Shown here piece by piece: positions 17,771-24,982 of a stretch of DNA of 64,000 nucleotides. A model generated the notes under the pieces. That model did no database searches. It had not been told where the DNA came from and saw nothing but the letters and a program-made list of their open reading frames with translations. Origin of the DNA: Luteibacter sp. UNCMF331Sha3.1 (GTDB taxonomy: Bacteria > Pseudomonadota > Gammaproteobacteria > Xanthomonadales > Rhodanobacteraceae); contig NZ_FOBU01000001.1 of the NCBI RefSeq assembly GCF_900109915.1, positions 1,246,764 to 1,310,763 on the forward strand, given 5' to 3'. Both the position numbers and the translations under genes were made by a program. Every line of letters begins with the position of its first letter. Position 1 is the first letter of the stretch.

Positions 17771-19648
17771 TCAGGAACGCGGCTGGTAGCGCAGCGTCAG
17801 CATCCAGTTGCGACCGGGCTGGTTGAAATAGCGCGCGGTCTCGTAGTGGCGGTCGAACACGTTCTTCGCGGCGAGTTCCACCTTCCACGCGGCATCGAAG
17901 GCGTAGGCCATGCGCAGGTCGGTCAGCGCGTAGCCGCCCAGCCGGTTGAGGTTCGCGGTGTCGTCGTAGCGGTAGCCGGAGGCGAACACGCTGGCACCGA
18001 CGCTCACGGCGCCGAACGTGCGGTCGACGTCGACGTTGGCGGTGCGACGCGCGCGACGCGGCAGCAGGTTGCCACGCGTGCCGTCGTCGCTGCGGTCCTC
18101 CGGCTGCAGCCACGTCGCGTTCCCGCCCAGGCGCCAGTCGCCGAGCGTGGTGTCGGCGGCGAGCTCCACGCCGCGGATGCGCGATCGATCGATGTTGTTC
18201 GCGCCGCCGAACGGGAACAGCGGGCCGCTCAGGCTCGAGTCGAACACGATCAGGTGGTCGATTTCGTTCTGGAACGCGTTGAGCGACCAGTTGCCCCAGA
18301 CCGGCGTGCCGCGGATACCCAGTTCCCAGTTGCGGGACGTTTCGGGTGCGAGGTCCGGATTGCCGTAATCCGGGTAGTACAGATCGTTGAACGTCGGCGC
18401 CTTGAAGGCGGTACCGTAGCTACCCGTGACGCGCAGCGACTTCGTCAGCGCGTAACCGTACTGCAGGCTGCCGGTCGTCTTGCCGCCGAACTGGCTGTTC
18501 TCGTCGTGGCGGAGGCTGCCCTGCACCGAGCTGTCGCCGAACTCCTGCTGCCACTGCGCGAACAGCGCGTGGTTACGACGTGCATCGACGAAGTAGTCGG
18601 TGCTGCCGACGACGCGGTCGCGCTGCCAGTCGAAGCCGACCGTCGTCAGGCCCGCGCTGCCGCCGATGCGGCCAAGATCGGCCTGCAGCGAGGCGAGGTC
18701 GCGGTGCGTGTTGAACGTGTCGGCGTAATCGCCGTTTTCGTAATCGGTCGAGAGGTCTTCGCTCCGACCGACGTTGGCCGTTATCTGCACGTCCTTCGCC
18801 GGCTTGTAGCGCACGCGGCCACCGAGCACCTGCGTCGCCGACTCGGCGAAATTGCTGCTGGTGCCGTCGTAGTGGTTGCGGCCTTCCGACCGCGTGGCCG
18901 TGGCATCGGCGTCCCACTGCTCGTCGAAGCGCCAGCCGCCCTTCAGCGACAGCGCGTTGTTGCGGTAGCCGTCGCGATCCGGCTCGTACGTATAGCAGCC
19001 GCCACCGCGCGGGCTCGGTTTGCCCCGGCAGGCATTGATGCCGTCGGTCTGGTCGTGGCTCGCCTCCACCGAGTACCAGCCCTGCGTGCCACGGCCGGCG
19101 AAGCCGACCGAGCCGCGCAGGGTATCGTAGCTGCCGATGCCGACCGAGGCGTTCGGCACGAACGCACCCTGCGGACGACGGGTGAAGATCTGGATGACGC
19201 CGCCCAGCGCGTCGGAGCCGTACAGGCTCGAATAAGGACCACGCACGATTTCGATGCGTTCGATCTGGTCGACCGGGATGTCCTGGAATGCCGCCGTGCC
19301 CGAGGTCGCCGAGCCGATCTTCACGCCATCGACGAGCACGAGCACGTGATCGGATTCCGTACCGCGCAGGAAAACGGACGTGGACTTGCCCGGACCGCCG
19401 TTGTTGGCGATGGACACGCCGGGCGTGGCACGCAGGAGGTCGGCGAGCGAACGCGGCTGCAGGCGCTCGATCTCGGCGCGATCGATGACCGTGGAGGCGG
19501 CGAGTACCTGGCTCTGGGTCAGTTCGGTACGGCTGGCCGTGACGACGACACTGTCGAGGTCCGTCGACGCGTCGGCGGCGTTGACCGGAAGAGGTGCGAA
19601 AAGAGCCGTCGCGATGGCGACCGCGAGGGTGGAAGAACGAAACGACAC
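17771..19648 (-). CDS. btuB: TonB-dependent vitamin B12 outer-membrane receptor
   Basis: About 625 residues. The signal peptide is followed by the TonB box DLDSVVVTASR, a plug domain (IERLQPRSLADLLRATPGVS, FLRGTESDHVLVLVDGVKIG, YGSDALGGVIQIFTRR) and a 22-strand-type barrel with ASYGT/GSYGTAFKAPTF and NLAPETSRNWELG. GTG at 19648 is chosen: AGGGAG sits 7 nt upstream, and the signal peptide starts cleanly (VSFRSSTLAVAIATALF). An ATG at 19687 would add 13 residues. A B12 riboswitch precedes it, confirming corrinoid uptake as the role. First gene of the cobalamin operon. Confidence 0.95.
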   Translation of the reverse strand: MSFRSSTLAVAIATALFAPLPVNAADASTDLDSVVVTASRTELTQSQVLAASTVIDRAEIERLQPRSLADLLRATPGVSIANNGGPGKSTSVFLRGTESDHVLVLVDGVKIGSATSGTAAFQDIPVDQIERIEIVRGPYSSLYGSDALGGVIQIFTRRPQGAFVPNASVGIGSYDTLRGSVGFAGRGTQGWYSVEASHDQTDGINACRGKPSPRGGGCYTYEPDRDGYRNNALSLKGGWRFDEQWDADATATRSEGRNHYDGTSSNFAESATQVLGGRVRYKPAKDVQITANVGRSEDLSTDYENGDYADTFNTHRDLASLQADLGRIGGSAGLTTVGFDWQRDRVVGSTDYFVDARRNHALFAQWQQEFGDSSVQGSLRHDENSQFGGKTTGSLQYGYALTKSLRVTGSYGTAFKAPTFNDLYYPDYGNPDLAPETSRNWELGIRGTPVWGNWSLNAFQNEIDHLIVFDSSLSGPLFPFGGANNIDRSRIRGVELAADTTLGDWRLGGNATWLQPEDRSDDGTRGNLLPRRARRTANVDVDRTFGAVSVGASVFASGYRYDDTANLNRLGGYALTDLRMAYAFDAAWKVELAAKNVFDRHYETARYFNQPGRNWMLTLRYQPRS

Positions 19649-19768
19649 GTGGTGACTCCCTGCGAACCGCGCCAACCCGCGCGGCATGAATGGCGAGGGA
19701 CGGGCACAGGGTGACGCGGGATTGCCGACGTGGCGACGGCCACCCACGACATGGCCCTCCGCCTGTCC

Positions 19769-19980
19769 GGTGAATCCCAGTGGCCGGTCTCCGGGCTCGC
19801 GAGCGCAGGTTGCCCTGCGGGACGGCGCCTTCCCATGCCATGAAGGCACAGTGGCTTCGATGCCGACCTCGTTGCTCGCCTACCGTTGCGGGGGCAGCTC
19901 CGGAATGGCACGAGGCTTCATGGGCCGCGCGCGTCACCGGATTCCCGTTTCAATCCGTGGCGCTGACGCCGCGGATCACC
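19769..19980 (-). promoter_or_regulatory. Cobalamin (AdoCbl) riboswitch controlling the btuB-cob operon
   Basis: On the minus strand the segment shows the B12-element core in order: P1 arm GGTGATCC, ACGGGAATCCGGTGA, CTGCCCCCGCAACGGTAGGC, AGCCACTG, ATGGGAAGGC and the B12 box AGCCCGGAGACCGGCCACTG, closing with GGATTCACC. It ends about 120 nt before the btuB start. Binding of adenosylcobalamin is expected to shut down the whole operon. The first 31 nt lie inside the end of the upstream acyltransferase gene. Confidence 0.95.
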
Positions 19981-21098
19981 TTGGGGACCGGCATTGTAGC
20001 CGAAGCGTGACGACGGCGGTCGCGCCAGCGCAGGACGGGACGTTCCACCGCGTAATGCAGCGCCGCACCACCGGCGAGGGTGGCGACCGCGTAGACGGCG
20101 AAGCGAATGAAGCGATGGCCGTCCAGATGGCCGTCCAGCCCCGTATCCACCAGGTGGAACACGCCCTTGTGACTCAGGTACAGGCTGTACGAGGCACGTG
20201 CCAGCCACCCGGCGCCCGGCAGATCACAGCGAGCCAGCCACGAGCCGCCGCTGGCGGTCGCCACGAACAGCGCCATGGCGAGCGCGATGAGCGGATAGCC
20301 GATGACGCAGGGCCAGAGTTCGGTGCGCGCGCCGTCGAACAGGATCAGCGCGGCGCCGAGGCAGGTCGCGCCAGCGAACAGCAGCGAACCGCTTCGCTCG
20401 CGCATCCGGGCCATCGTCGACGGCCGGTAGACGGCGCACGCGGCCAGCGCGACCCCGGCGACCAGGCCGTCGAGACGCGACCACGTGGGGTAGTAGAGAT
20501 TGCCCAGGTAGGCCAGGCCGACGTCGCTGCCGGTGGCGCGCAGCGGCGCGATCGCGTGTTGCCAGAGCCAGGCGCGAAGCCCGATGCCACCGAGCACCAC
20601 GGCGACACCGAGCGCGACGGACCGTGCGGTCGACGGTTGGCGCGTCATCGCGATCGCAAGGAAAGGGAAGACGAGGTAGAAATGCTCTTCCACGCACAGC
20701 GACCACACGTGCGAGAACGCGAAGCGGGCGTCGCTGCCGACGAGGAGATTGAAGGTGAACGTGAGGAACTGCCAGAGCGGCTGCATCTCCGGCACCTCGC
20801 GCCACGCCGGCCAGCAGGCGTAGAGAGCGAGCACGACGAGGAACGCGGGAAGGATGCGCGTCGCGCGGCGGACATAGAAGGCGCGCAGATCGAGCCTGCC
20901 GGTGTCCCGCAGCGACGTGAGCACCTGCGTGCCGATGAGGTAGCCGCTGAGCACGAAGAACAGGTCGACGCCCATCCACCCCGATCGTTCCAGCACGCCG
21001 AAGCCGTCGCCCAGCCCGCCCACGAGGTAACTGTGGAACAGCATGACCCAGACGATGGCGACGGCGCGCAACGTGTCGAGTCCCGGTGTGCGTTGCAT
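19950..21098 (-). CDS. Acyltransferase 3 family membrane protein (O-acetyltransferase type)
   Basis: About 382 residues with about ten membrane segments. N-terminal GLDTLRAVAIVWVMLFHSYLVGG contains the conserved histidine of the family; GWMGVDLFFVLSGYLIG and RRATRILPAF follow. FSHVWSLCVEEHFYLVFP is another hallmark. Such enzymes acylate surface glycans or lipids at the inner membrane. MQRTPGLDTLR is taken as the start; 20 further residues are open upstream. The last ten codons form the 5' end of the btuB riboswitch aptamer. It is divergent from the borosin-like locus. Confidence 0.9.
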   Translation of the reverse strand: MQRTPGLDTLRAVAIVWVMLFHSYLVGGLGDGFGVLERSGWMGVDLFFVLSGYLIGTQVLTSLRDTGRLDLRAFYVRRATRILPAFLVVLALYACWPAWREVPEMQPLWQFLTFTFNLLVGSDARFAFSHVWSLCVEEHFYLVFPFLAIAMTRQPSTARSVALGVAVVLGGIGLRAWLWQHAIAPLRATGSDVGLAYLGNLYYPTWSRLDGLVAGVALAACAVYRPSTMARMRERSGSLLFAGATCLGAALILFDGARTELWPCVIGYPLIALAMALFVATASGGSWLARCDLPGAGWLARASYSLYLSHKGVFHLVDTGLDGHLDGHRFIRFAVYAVATLAGGAALHYAVERPVLRWRDRRRHASATMPVPKVIRGVSATD

Positions 21099-21227
21099 GG
21101 TGGCATCCCCTGTCGATCCCGCGATGGTGCGGGTGCACGCGGTCATGGCCCGGCGCAAGGCGTGGCATTTCGGTGGCAGACGAGCATCGCGCTACCATCG
21201 GCGTGGCTATCGCTTTGGGATCCGCAC

Positions 21228-22028
21228 ATGACGCAGACACGACAGGGGACGCTCGCCTGCGTCGGGCTCGGCATCACGCTGGGCTCGCACCTGACGCCGC
21301 TCGCACGCAGCCACATCGCGTCGGCCGACGTGGTGTTCGCCGGCGTGTCCGATGGCGTGGTGGAGGCGTGGGTGCGCCGCATGCATCACGACGTGCGCAG
21401 CCTTCAGGGCTTCTATGCCGAGGGCAAACCCCGCGGCGAGACGTATCGGGAGATGGCGGACGCGATGCTCGCCGAGGTCCGCCTCGGGCAGAAGGTCTGC
21501 GGCGTGTTCTACGGGCACCCCGGCGTCTTCGCGCAGGCACCGCACGACGCGATCGCGCGAGCAAGGGCGGAAGGCTTCACCGCCATCATGGAACCGGGCG
21601 TCTCGTCCGAGGATTGCCTCTACGCGGATCTCGGGCTGGACCCGGGCCGGGTGGGCTGCATGCACCTCGGCGCGACCCAGTTCATGCTCTTCCGCCGGAC
21701 GATCGATACGTCCGCCTGGCTCGTGCTGTGGCAGGTCGGCCTCGCCGGCGACCTCGGCGAAGGGCGCTTCGACACCGACCCGGAGCGGCTGGCGATCCTG
21801 ACGGATGTCCTCCGTCGGGACTATCCGGCGGACCATGGCGTGATCGTCTACCAGGCGCCGACCCTTCCCTTCGAAGCGGCGCGGATGGAGCACATCCTCC
21901 TCTCCGCCCTGCCCGGTGCGGCGATCGGCATGGCGGACACCCTCGTCGTGCCGCCGTGCCGACGCCTGGCGCCCGACCCGGCGATCCGGGCCCGTCTGGC
22001 CGCCCTCGGCATGCCGTCCCCGACTTAA
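21228..22028 (+). CDS. Split-borosin-type peptide backbone alpha-N-methyltransferase (SonM-like, tetrapyrrole methylase fold)
   Basis: A 266-residue SAM-dependent methyltransferase. The N-terminal SAM loop is GLGITLG at 13-19. The segment GFYAEGKPRGETY (61-73) holds the Tyr63, Arg69 and Tyr73 pattern used for catalysis in borosin methyltransferases. YGHPGVFAQ (95-103), MEPGVSSEDCLYADLG (121-136) and WLVLWQVGLAGD (164-175) match, from memory, the Shewanella SonM enzyme much better than CobA/CbiF porphyrin methylases. The protein has no precursor fused to its C-terminus; a SonA-like precursor is the next gene, 86 nt downstream. Family known: iterative N-methylation of peptide-bond nitrogens. 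Assignment to this locus is inference from motifs plus the neighbour. Despite the nearby cobalamin operon it is unlikely to act on tetrapyrroles. Confidence 0.88.
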   Translation: MTQTRQGTLACVGLGITLGSHLTPLARSHIASADVVFAGVSDGVVEAWVRRMHHDVRSLQGFYAEGKPRGETYREMADAMLAEVRLGQKVCGVFYGHPGVFAQAPHDAIARARAEGFTAIMEPGVSSEDCLYADLGLDPGRVGCMHLGATQFMLFRRTIDTSAWLVLWQVGLAGDLGEGRFDTDPERLAILTDVLRRDYPADHGVIVYQAPTLPFEAARMEHILLSALPGAAIGMADTLVVPPCRRLAPDPAIRARLAALGMPSPT

Positions 22029-22114
22029 CAGCAGGGTGCTTTTCCCGCGCTATCATCGGCGGGCGCGCGACGCCCGAAGCGGTGGCCGGCGCATCAACAG
22101 GGGAAGCAAACCAC

Positions 22115-22384
22115 ATGTCGAACGTGATCGATTTTCTTGAGCGCATGGGCGCCAGCGCTGGCCTGCGCACGGCCGGTGCGGACGGCCTCGCACGCGAACT
22201 GACGGCGGCTGCCGTCGACGACGGCCTCGCGCAGGCGATTCTCGCGGGTGACGCGCTGGCGCTGCGCGAGCAGATCGCGCCGGGCGTGTTCTACGCCATC
22301 CAGATGGACGACACGCCGCCCGACGAGCATGAAGAACAGGACGACGAGGAAACCTCCGTGCACATGCGCCTTCACCGCGCCTGA
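22115..22384 (+). CDS. Split-borosin precursor peptide (SonA-like)
   Basis: An 89-residue protein. Residues 1-55 (MSNVIDFLERMG, then mostly helix, with AGDALALREQI at 44-54) look like the borosin binding domain that docks on the methyltransferase. The SonA peptide of Shewanella has the same plan, with a start of the SDFFTQLG type and GDMEKLK before its core. Residues 57-67 (GVFYAIQMDDT) are the likely core region to be N-methylated. Residues 65-80 are strongly acidic, and the tail is SVHMRLHRA. GGGGAAG lies 10 nt before the ATG. No second copy of the core is seen, and no protease or exporter gene is adjacent. Without the methyltransferase neighbour it would be called hypothetical. Confidence 0.82.
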   Translation: MSNVIDFLERMGASAGLRTAGADGLARELTAAAVDDGLAQAILAGDALALREQIAPGVFYAIQMDDTPPDEHEEQDDEETSVHMRLHRA

Positions 22385-22393
22385 GCCCGCATC

Positions 22394-24226
22394 GTGGCGA
22401 ACCGCGGAGCCGGTTTGACCCGTTACGCCCTGCTGGCGATCGTATCGCTGGCAGCGGCACTGAGTTCGTTCGACGCCGCGGCGCAGCTCGCGCCCGGTGA
22501 GGACGCGTCGGCGACGCTCGCCGCCGCCGATGCCGGCAAGACGTCGAAGCACGACGAATTCCTCGCGACACTGGAGCGTGTCGGGCGTGCGACGACGCAA
22601 CTGACGCGGGCACAGCTCGACCATCTTCGGTATCTCGAGGCATGGCAGGTCGCGTATGCGGGGCGCTACGACGAAGCCGTGCCCCTCCTGGAGGCCGTCG
22701 TCGGCGGATCGTCCGACAAGACGCTGAGGTTTCGCGCCACGGCGACGCTGATCAACATCCTCGGCATCGGTCATCGTTACCAGGATGCGTTCTCGCGGCT
22801 CGCGGACCTGCTCGATACGCTGCCCGACGTGCAGGATCCGCAGGCGCGTTACGTCGGCCTCGCCGAAGCGGCGCAGATGCTCACCGCGGCAGGACAGCAC
22901 GACCTCGCCGCCGAGTACGCCGAACGCACCATCCGCGAGAAACCCGCCGACGAAAGCCTGTGCAAGGCGACGTACATCCAGCTGCACGCGCTCTACCGCG
23001 GCAAGAAGATCGACGGGGACGATCCGCGCTTCGCGCAAGGCATCGCCACGTGCGAGACGGCCGGCGAGAACCTGGTCGCCAATTCGATGCGCGCCGACGT
23101 CGCCGATAGCGACATCGCCCGCGGGAAGCCTGCTGCCGCCATCGCGGTGCTGGAACCGCACTATGCCGACGTGCTGAGCTACCGGTATCCGAACCTGACG
23201 TCTCAGGTCGAATCGTCACTGGCGCAGGCGCATCGCGAAGTCGGCGACGCCGACGACGCCCAGAAGTACGCGCTGGCCGCCGTCGCGAGTTCGGTGCCGG
23301 GCGAATTCTCGGAACCGCTCGGCAACGCGCTCCGCACGCTCTACCTCGTGGCGAAGCAGCGTGGCGATTTCCAGGCCGCGACGCAGTGGCTCGAGCGTTA
23401 CATGCAGGCCGACAAGGGCTATCTCAACGACATCTCCGCACGCGCCCTGGCTTATGAGGCGGTCAAGCAGCAGGTCGCCTCCAGTCGCATGGAAGCCGAC
23501 GCGCTCGACCGACAGAACCAGATCCTCCATCTGCAGCGCGAGGTCGATCGCCGCTCGATGGAGTCGAGCCGTCTCTACATCGTGCTGTTGCTGACGATCG
23601 TGGCGGGTATCGCGCTGTGGCTTCTTCGCACGAAGCGCTCGCAGCTTCGTTTCATGCGCATGGCGCGACGCGACAGCCTCACCGGCATCTGCAACCGCCA
23701 GCATTTCGTCGAGCGCTCGACACAGCTCCTGCAGGCCGCGCGTCGCGCGAACAGACCCTGCTGCCTGATCCTGTTCGATCTCGATCATTTCAAGATGGTG
23801 AACGATACGTTCGGCCATGCCGAAGGCGACTGGGTGCTGCTGCGCGTGGTCGCGGAGTGCCGCGATCACCTGCTGGAAGGCGATGTGTTCGGCCGCCTCG
23901 GTGGCGAGGAGTTCGCGATCCTCCTGCCGGATGCCGACGAAGCCACCGGCATGCGTCGCGCCGAGATGATCCGCGCGGCCTTCGCCGCCGGACCCGTCGG
24001 CTCGCCGTCGAGCGCCCGTGTCACCGCCAGCTTCGGCGTGGCCTGCACCACACGCCACGGCGACGACCTCGATCGTCTGCTGGGCACGGCCGACCAGGCG
24101 CTCTACCGCGGCAAGGGCGCCGGGCGCGATCGCGTGATCCTCGCCATGCCCATCGACGAGAACGAGCCGGCATACGAGCAGGCGCCGGTCGCATCCGCGC
24201 CGCGCGTGCAGCTCGCCCGCCAGTAG
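22394..24226 (+). CDS. Diguanylate cyclase with periplasmic TPR-like sensor region
   Basis: About 610 residues. After a signal peptide (residues about 8-30), residues 50-380 are helical repeats of TPR type, ending in a coiled-coil-like stretch. A membrane helix spans about 393-411 (LYIVLLLTIVAGIALWLL), followed by a cytoplasmic GGDEF domain with FDLDHFK (461-467) and an intact active-site GGEEF (503-507). The inhibitory I-site RxxD is not conserved (LEGD at 494-497), so product inhibition may be absent. It starts 10 nt after the borosin precursor stop and could share its mRNA. The GTG at 22394 lacks a ribosome site; TTG at 22415 has GGAG 5 nt upstream and is an alternative start. Confidence 0.9.
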   Translation: MANRGAGLTRYALLAIVSLAAALSSFDAAAQLAPGEDASATLAAADAGKTSKHDEFLATLERVGRATTQLTRAQLDHLRYLEAWQVAYAGRYDEAVPLLEAVVGGSSDKTLRFRATATLINILGIGHRYQDAFSRLADLLDTLPDVQDPQARYVGLAEAAQMLTAAGQHDLAAEYAERTIREKPADESLCKATYIQLHALYRGKKIDGDDPRFAQGIATCETAGENLVANSMRADVADSDIARGKPAAAIAVLEPHYADVLSYRYPNLTSQVESSLAQAHREVGDADDAQKYALAAVASSVPGEFSEPLGNALRTLYLVAKQRGDFQAATQWLERYMQADKGYLNDISARALAYEAVKQQVASSRMEADALDRQNQILHLQREVDRRSMESSRLYIVLLLTIVAGIALWLLRTKRSQLRFMRMARRDSLTGICNRQHFVERSTQLLQAARRANRPCCLILFDLDHFKMVNDTFGHAEGDWVLLRVVAECRDHLLEGDVFGRLGGEEFAILLPDADEATGMRRAEMIRAAFAAGPVGSPSSARVTASFGVACTTRHGDDLDRLLGTADQALYRGKGAGRDRVILAMPIDENEPAYEQAPVASAPRVQLARQ

Positions 24227-24247
24227 CTTCCTCCGCGCAAGTGAAAA

Positions 24248-24278
24248 CGCCCCGCCGCAAGGGAAATGCGGCGAGGCG
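24248..24278 (-). terminator. Hairpin terminator between convergent genes
   Basis: A 12-bp stem with one mismatch (CGCCCCGCCGCA / TGCGGCGAGGCG) and 7-nt loop lies between the diguanylate cyclase and the minus-strand secreted protein. On the minus strand it is followed by TTTT, so it best serves that gene; it may act in both directions. Confidence 0.55.
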
Positions 24279-24341
24279 GTCGATCCCGGCGATACATCGT
24301 TCGTGCCGGCGATGGGCGGCTCCGGGGAGCCGCCCCTTCCG

Positions 24342-24821
24342 TCAGAGACAGCCGATGAGGCCGTCGTATACCGAACGATTCGTCATCGGCAGCTTGGCGT
24401 GCAGGGCATCTTCGCCCTCGATGACTCCGTAGAACGCGTCGACCGGCGTGTCCTTCGCCAGAAGAAGCTTGCACTTGAACAGCTTCGCGGTGCTCTGCAC
24501 TGCGCCCGACTTGCCATTCACGGTGGCGGTGCTGCCGGAGAAGAGCCACAGGCACTGCTTGAGCGTGCCCTTGGTCGAGTCGACCGAACAGCTGAGCTGC
24601 ATCGGGCGGACGTTCGGGTACTCGCCTTCGCAGAAGGTGTCGCCGCAGATCTTGTCGAACGCGGCGTTGAGGCGGACTTCGGCATTGGCGAAGCGCTCCA
24701 TGCCGGCTTCCGACGCCGGCCAATCCATGGCATCGACATAACGCGGCGCGGTGGGAGCGGCTTGCGCGAACGCGGCGGCCGGGACGACGAACAGCATGGC
24801 AGTAAGGGTCTTTCGGAACAT
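24342..24821 (-). CDS. Hypothetical secreted cysteine-rich protein
   Basis: A 159-residue protein starting MFRKTLTAMLFVVPAAAFAQA, a clear signal peptide, with GGGAGA 7 nt before the ATG. The mature part has six cysteines (KICGDTFC, QLSCSV, LKQCLWLF, LFKCKLL and the penultimate IGCL), consistent with three periplasmic disulfides. No family is recognised. It is monocistronic between a hairpin terminator and the REP-like element ahead of mgtA. Confidence 0.75.
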   Translation of the reverse strand: MFRKTLTAMLFVVPAAAFAQAAPTAPRYVDAMDWPASEAGMERFANAEVRLNAAFDKICGDTFCEGEYPNVRPMQLSCSVDSTKGTLKQCLWLFSGSTATVNGKSGAVQSTAKLFKCKLLLAKDTPVDAFYGVIEGEDALHAKLPMTNRSVYDGLIGCL

Positions 24822-24931
24822 CGGGGTGTCTCCCTGGTTGAGGAGCACCTATGAGACGTTTTCCGCTTCGACGCGTATGTCCCACCGCGCCCATGGCGCG
24901 ATGTAGCGGACTTTCCCGGCCCGAGGTAAGA

Positions 24932-24959
24932 GGGCCGCCACTGGGCGGCCGCTCCCACA
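24932..24959. repeat. REP-like hairpin with GCTCCCAC end
   Basis: GGCCGCC-ACTG-GGCGGCC forms a perfect 7-bp stem, followed by GCTCCCAC, the same end motif as in the repeats at 6352-6417 and 34300-34368. It lies just after the mgtA stop codon and may also act as a terminator. Confidence 0.5.
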
Positions 24960-24982
24960 GGAAGAGCTCGCAAGTCAGGATG

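Noticed and set aside
21228..22028. Reading the methyltransferase as a cobalamin-pathway precorrin or uroporphyrinogen methylase because it lies near the cob operon
   Set aside because: The YGHPG, GFYAEGKPRGETY and MEPGVSSEDCLYADLG blocks fit borosin enzymes, it is on the opposite strand outside the riboswitch operon, and a SonA-like precursor follows it.
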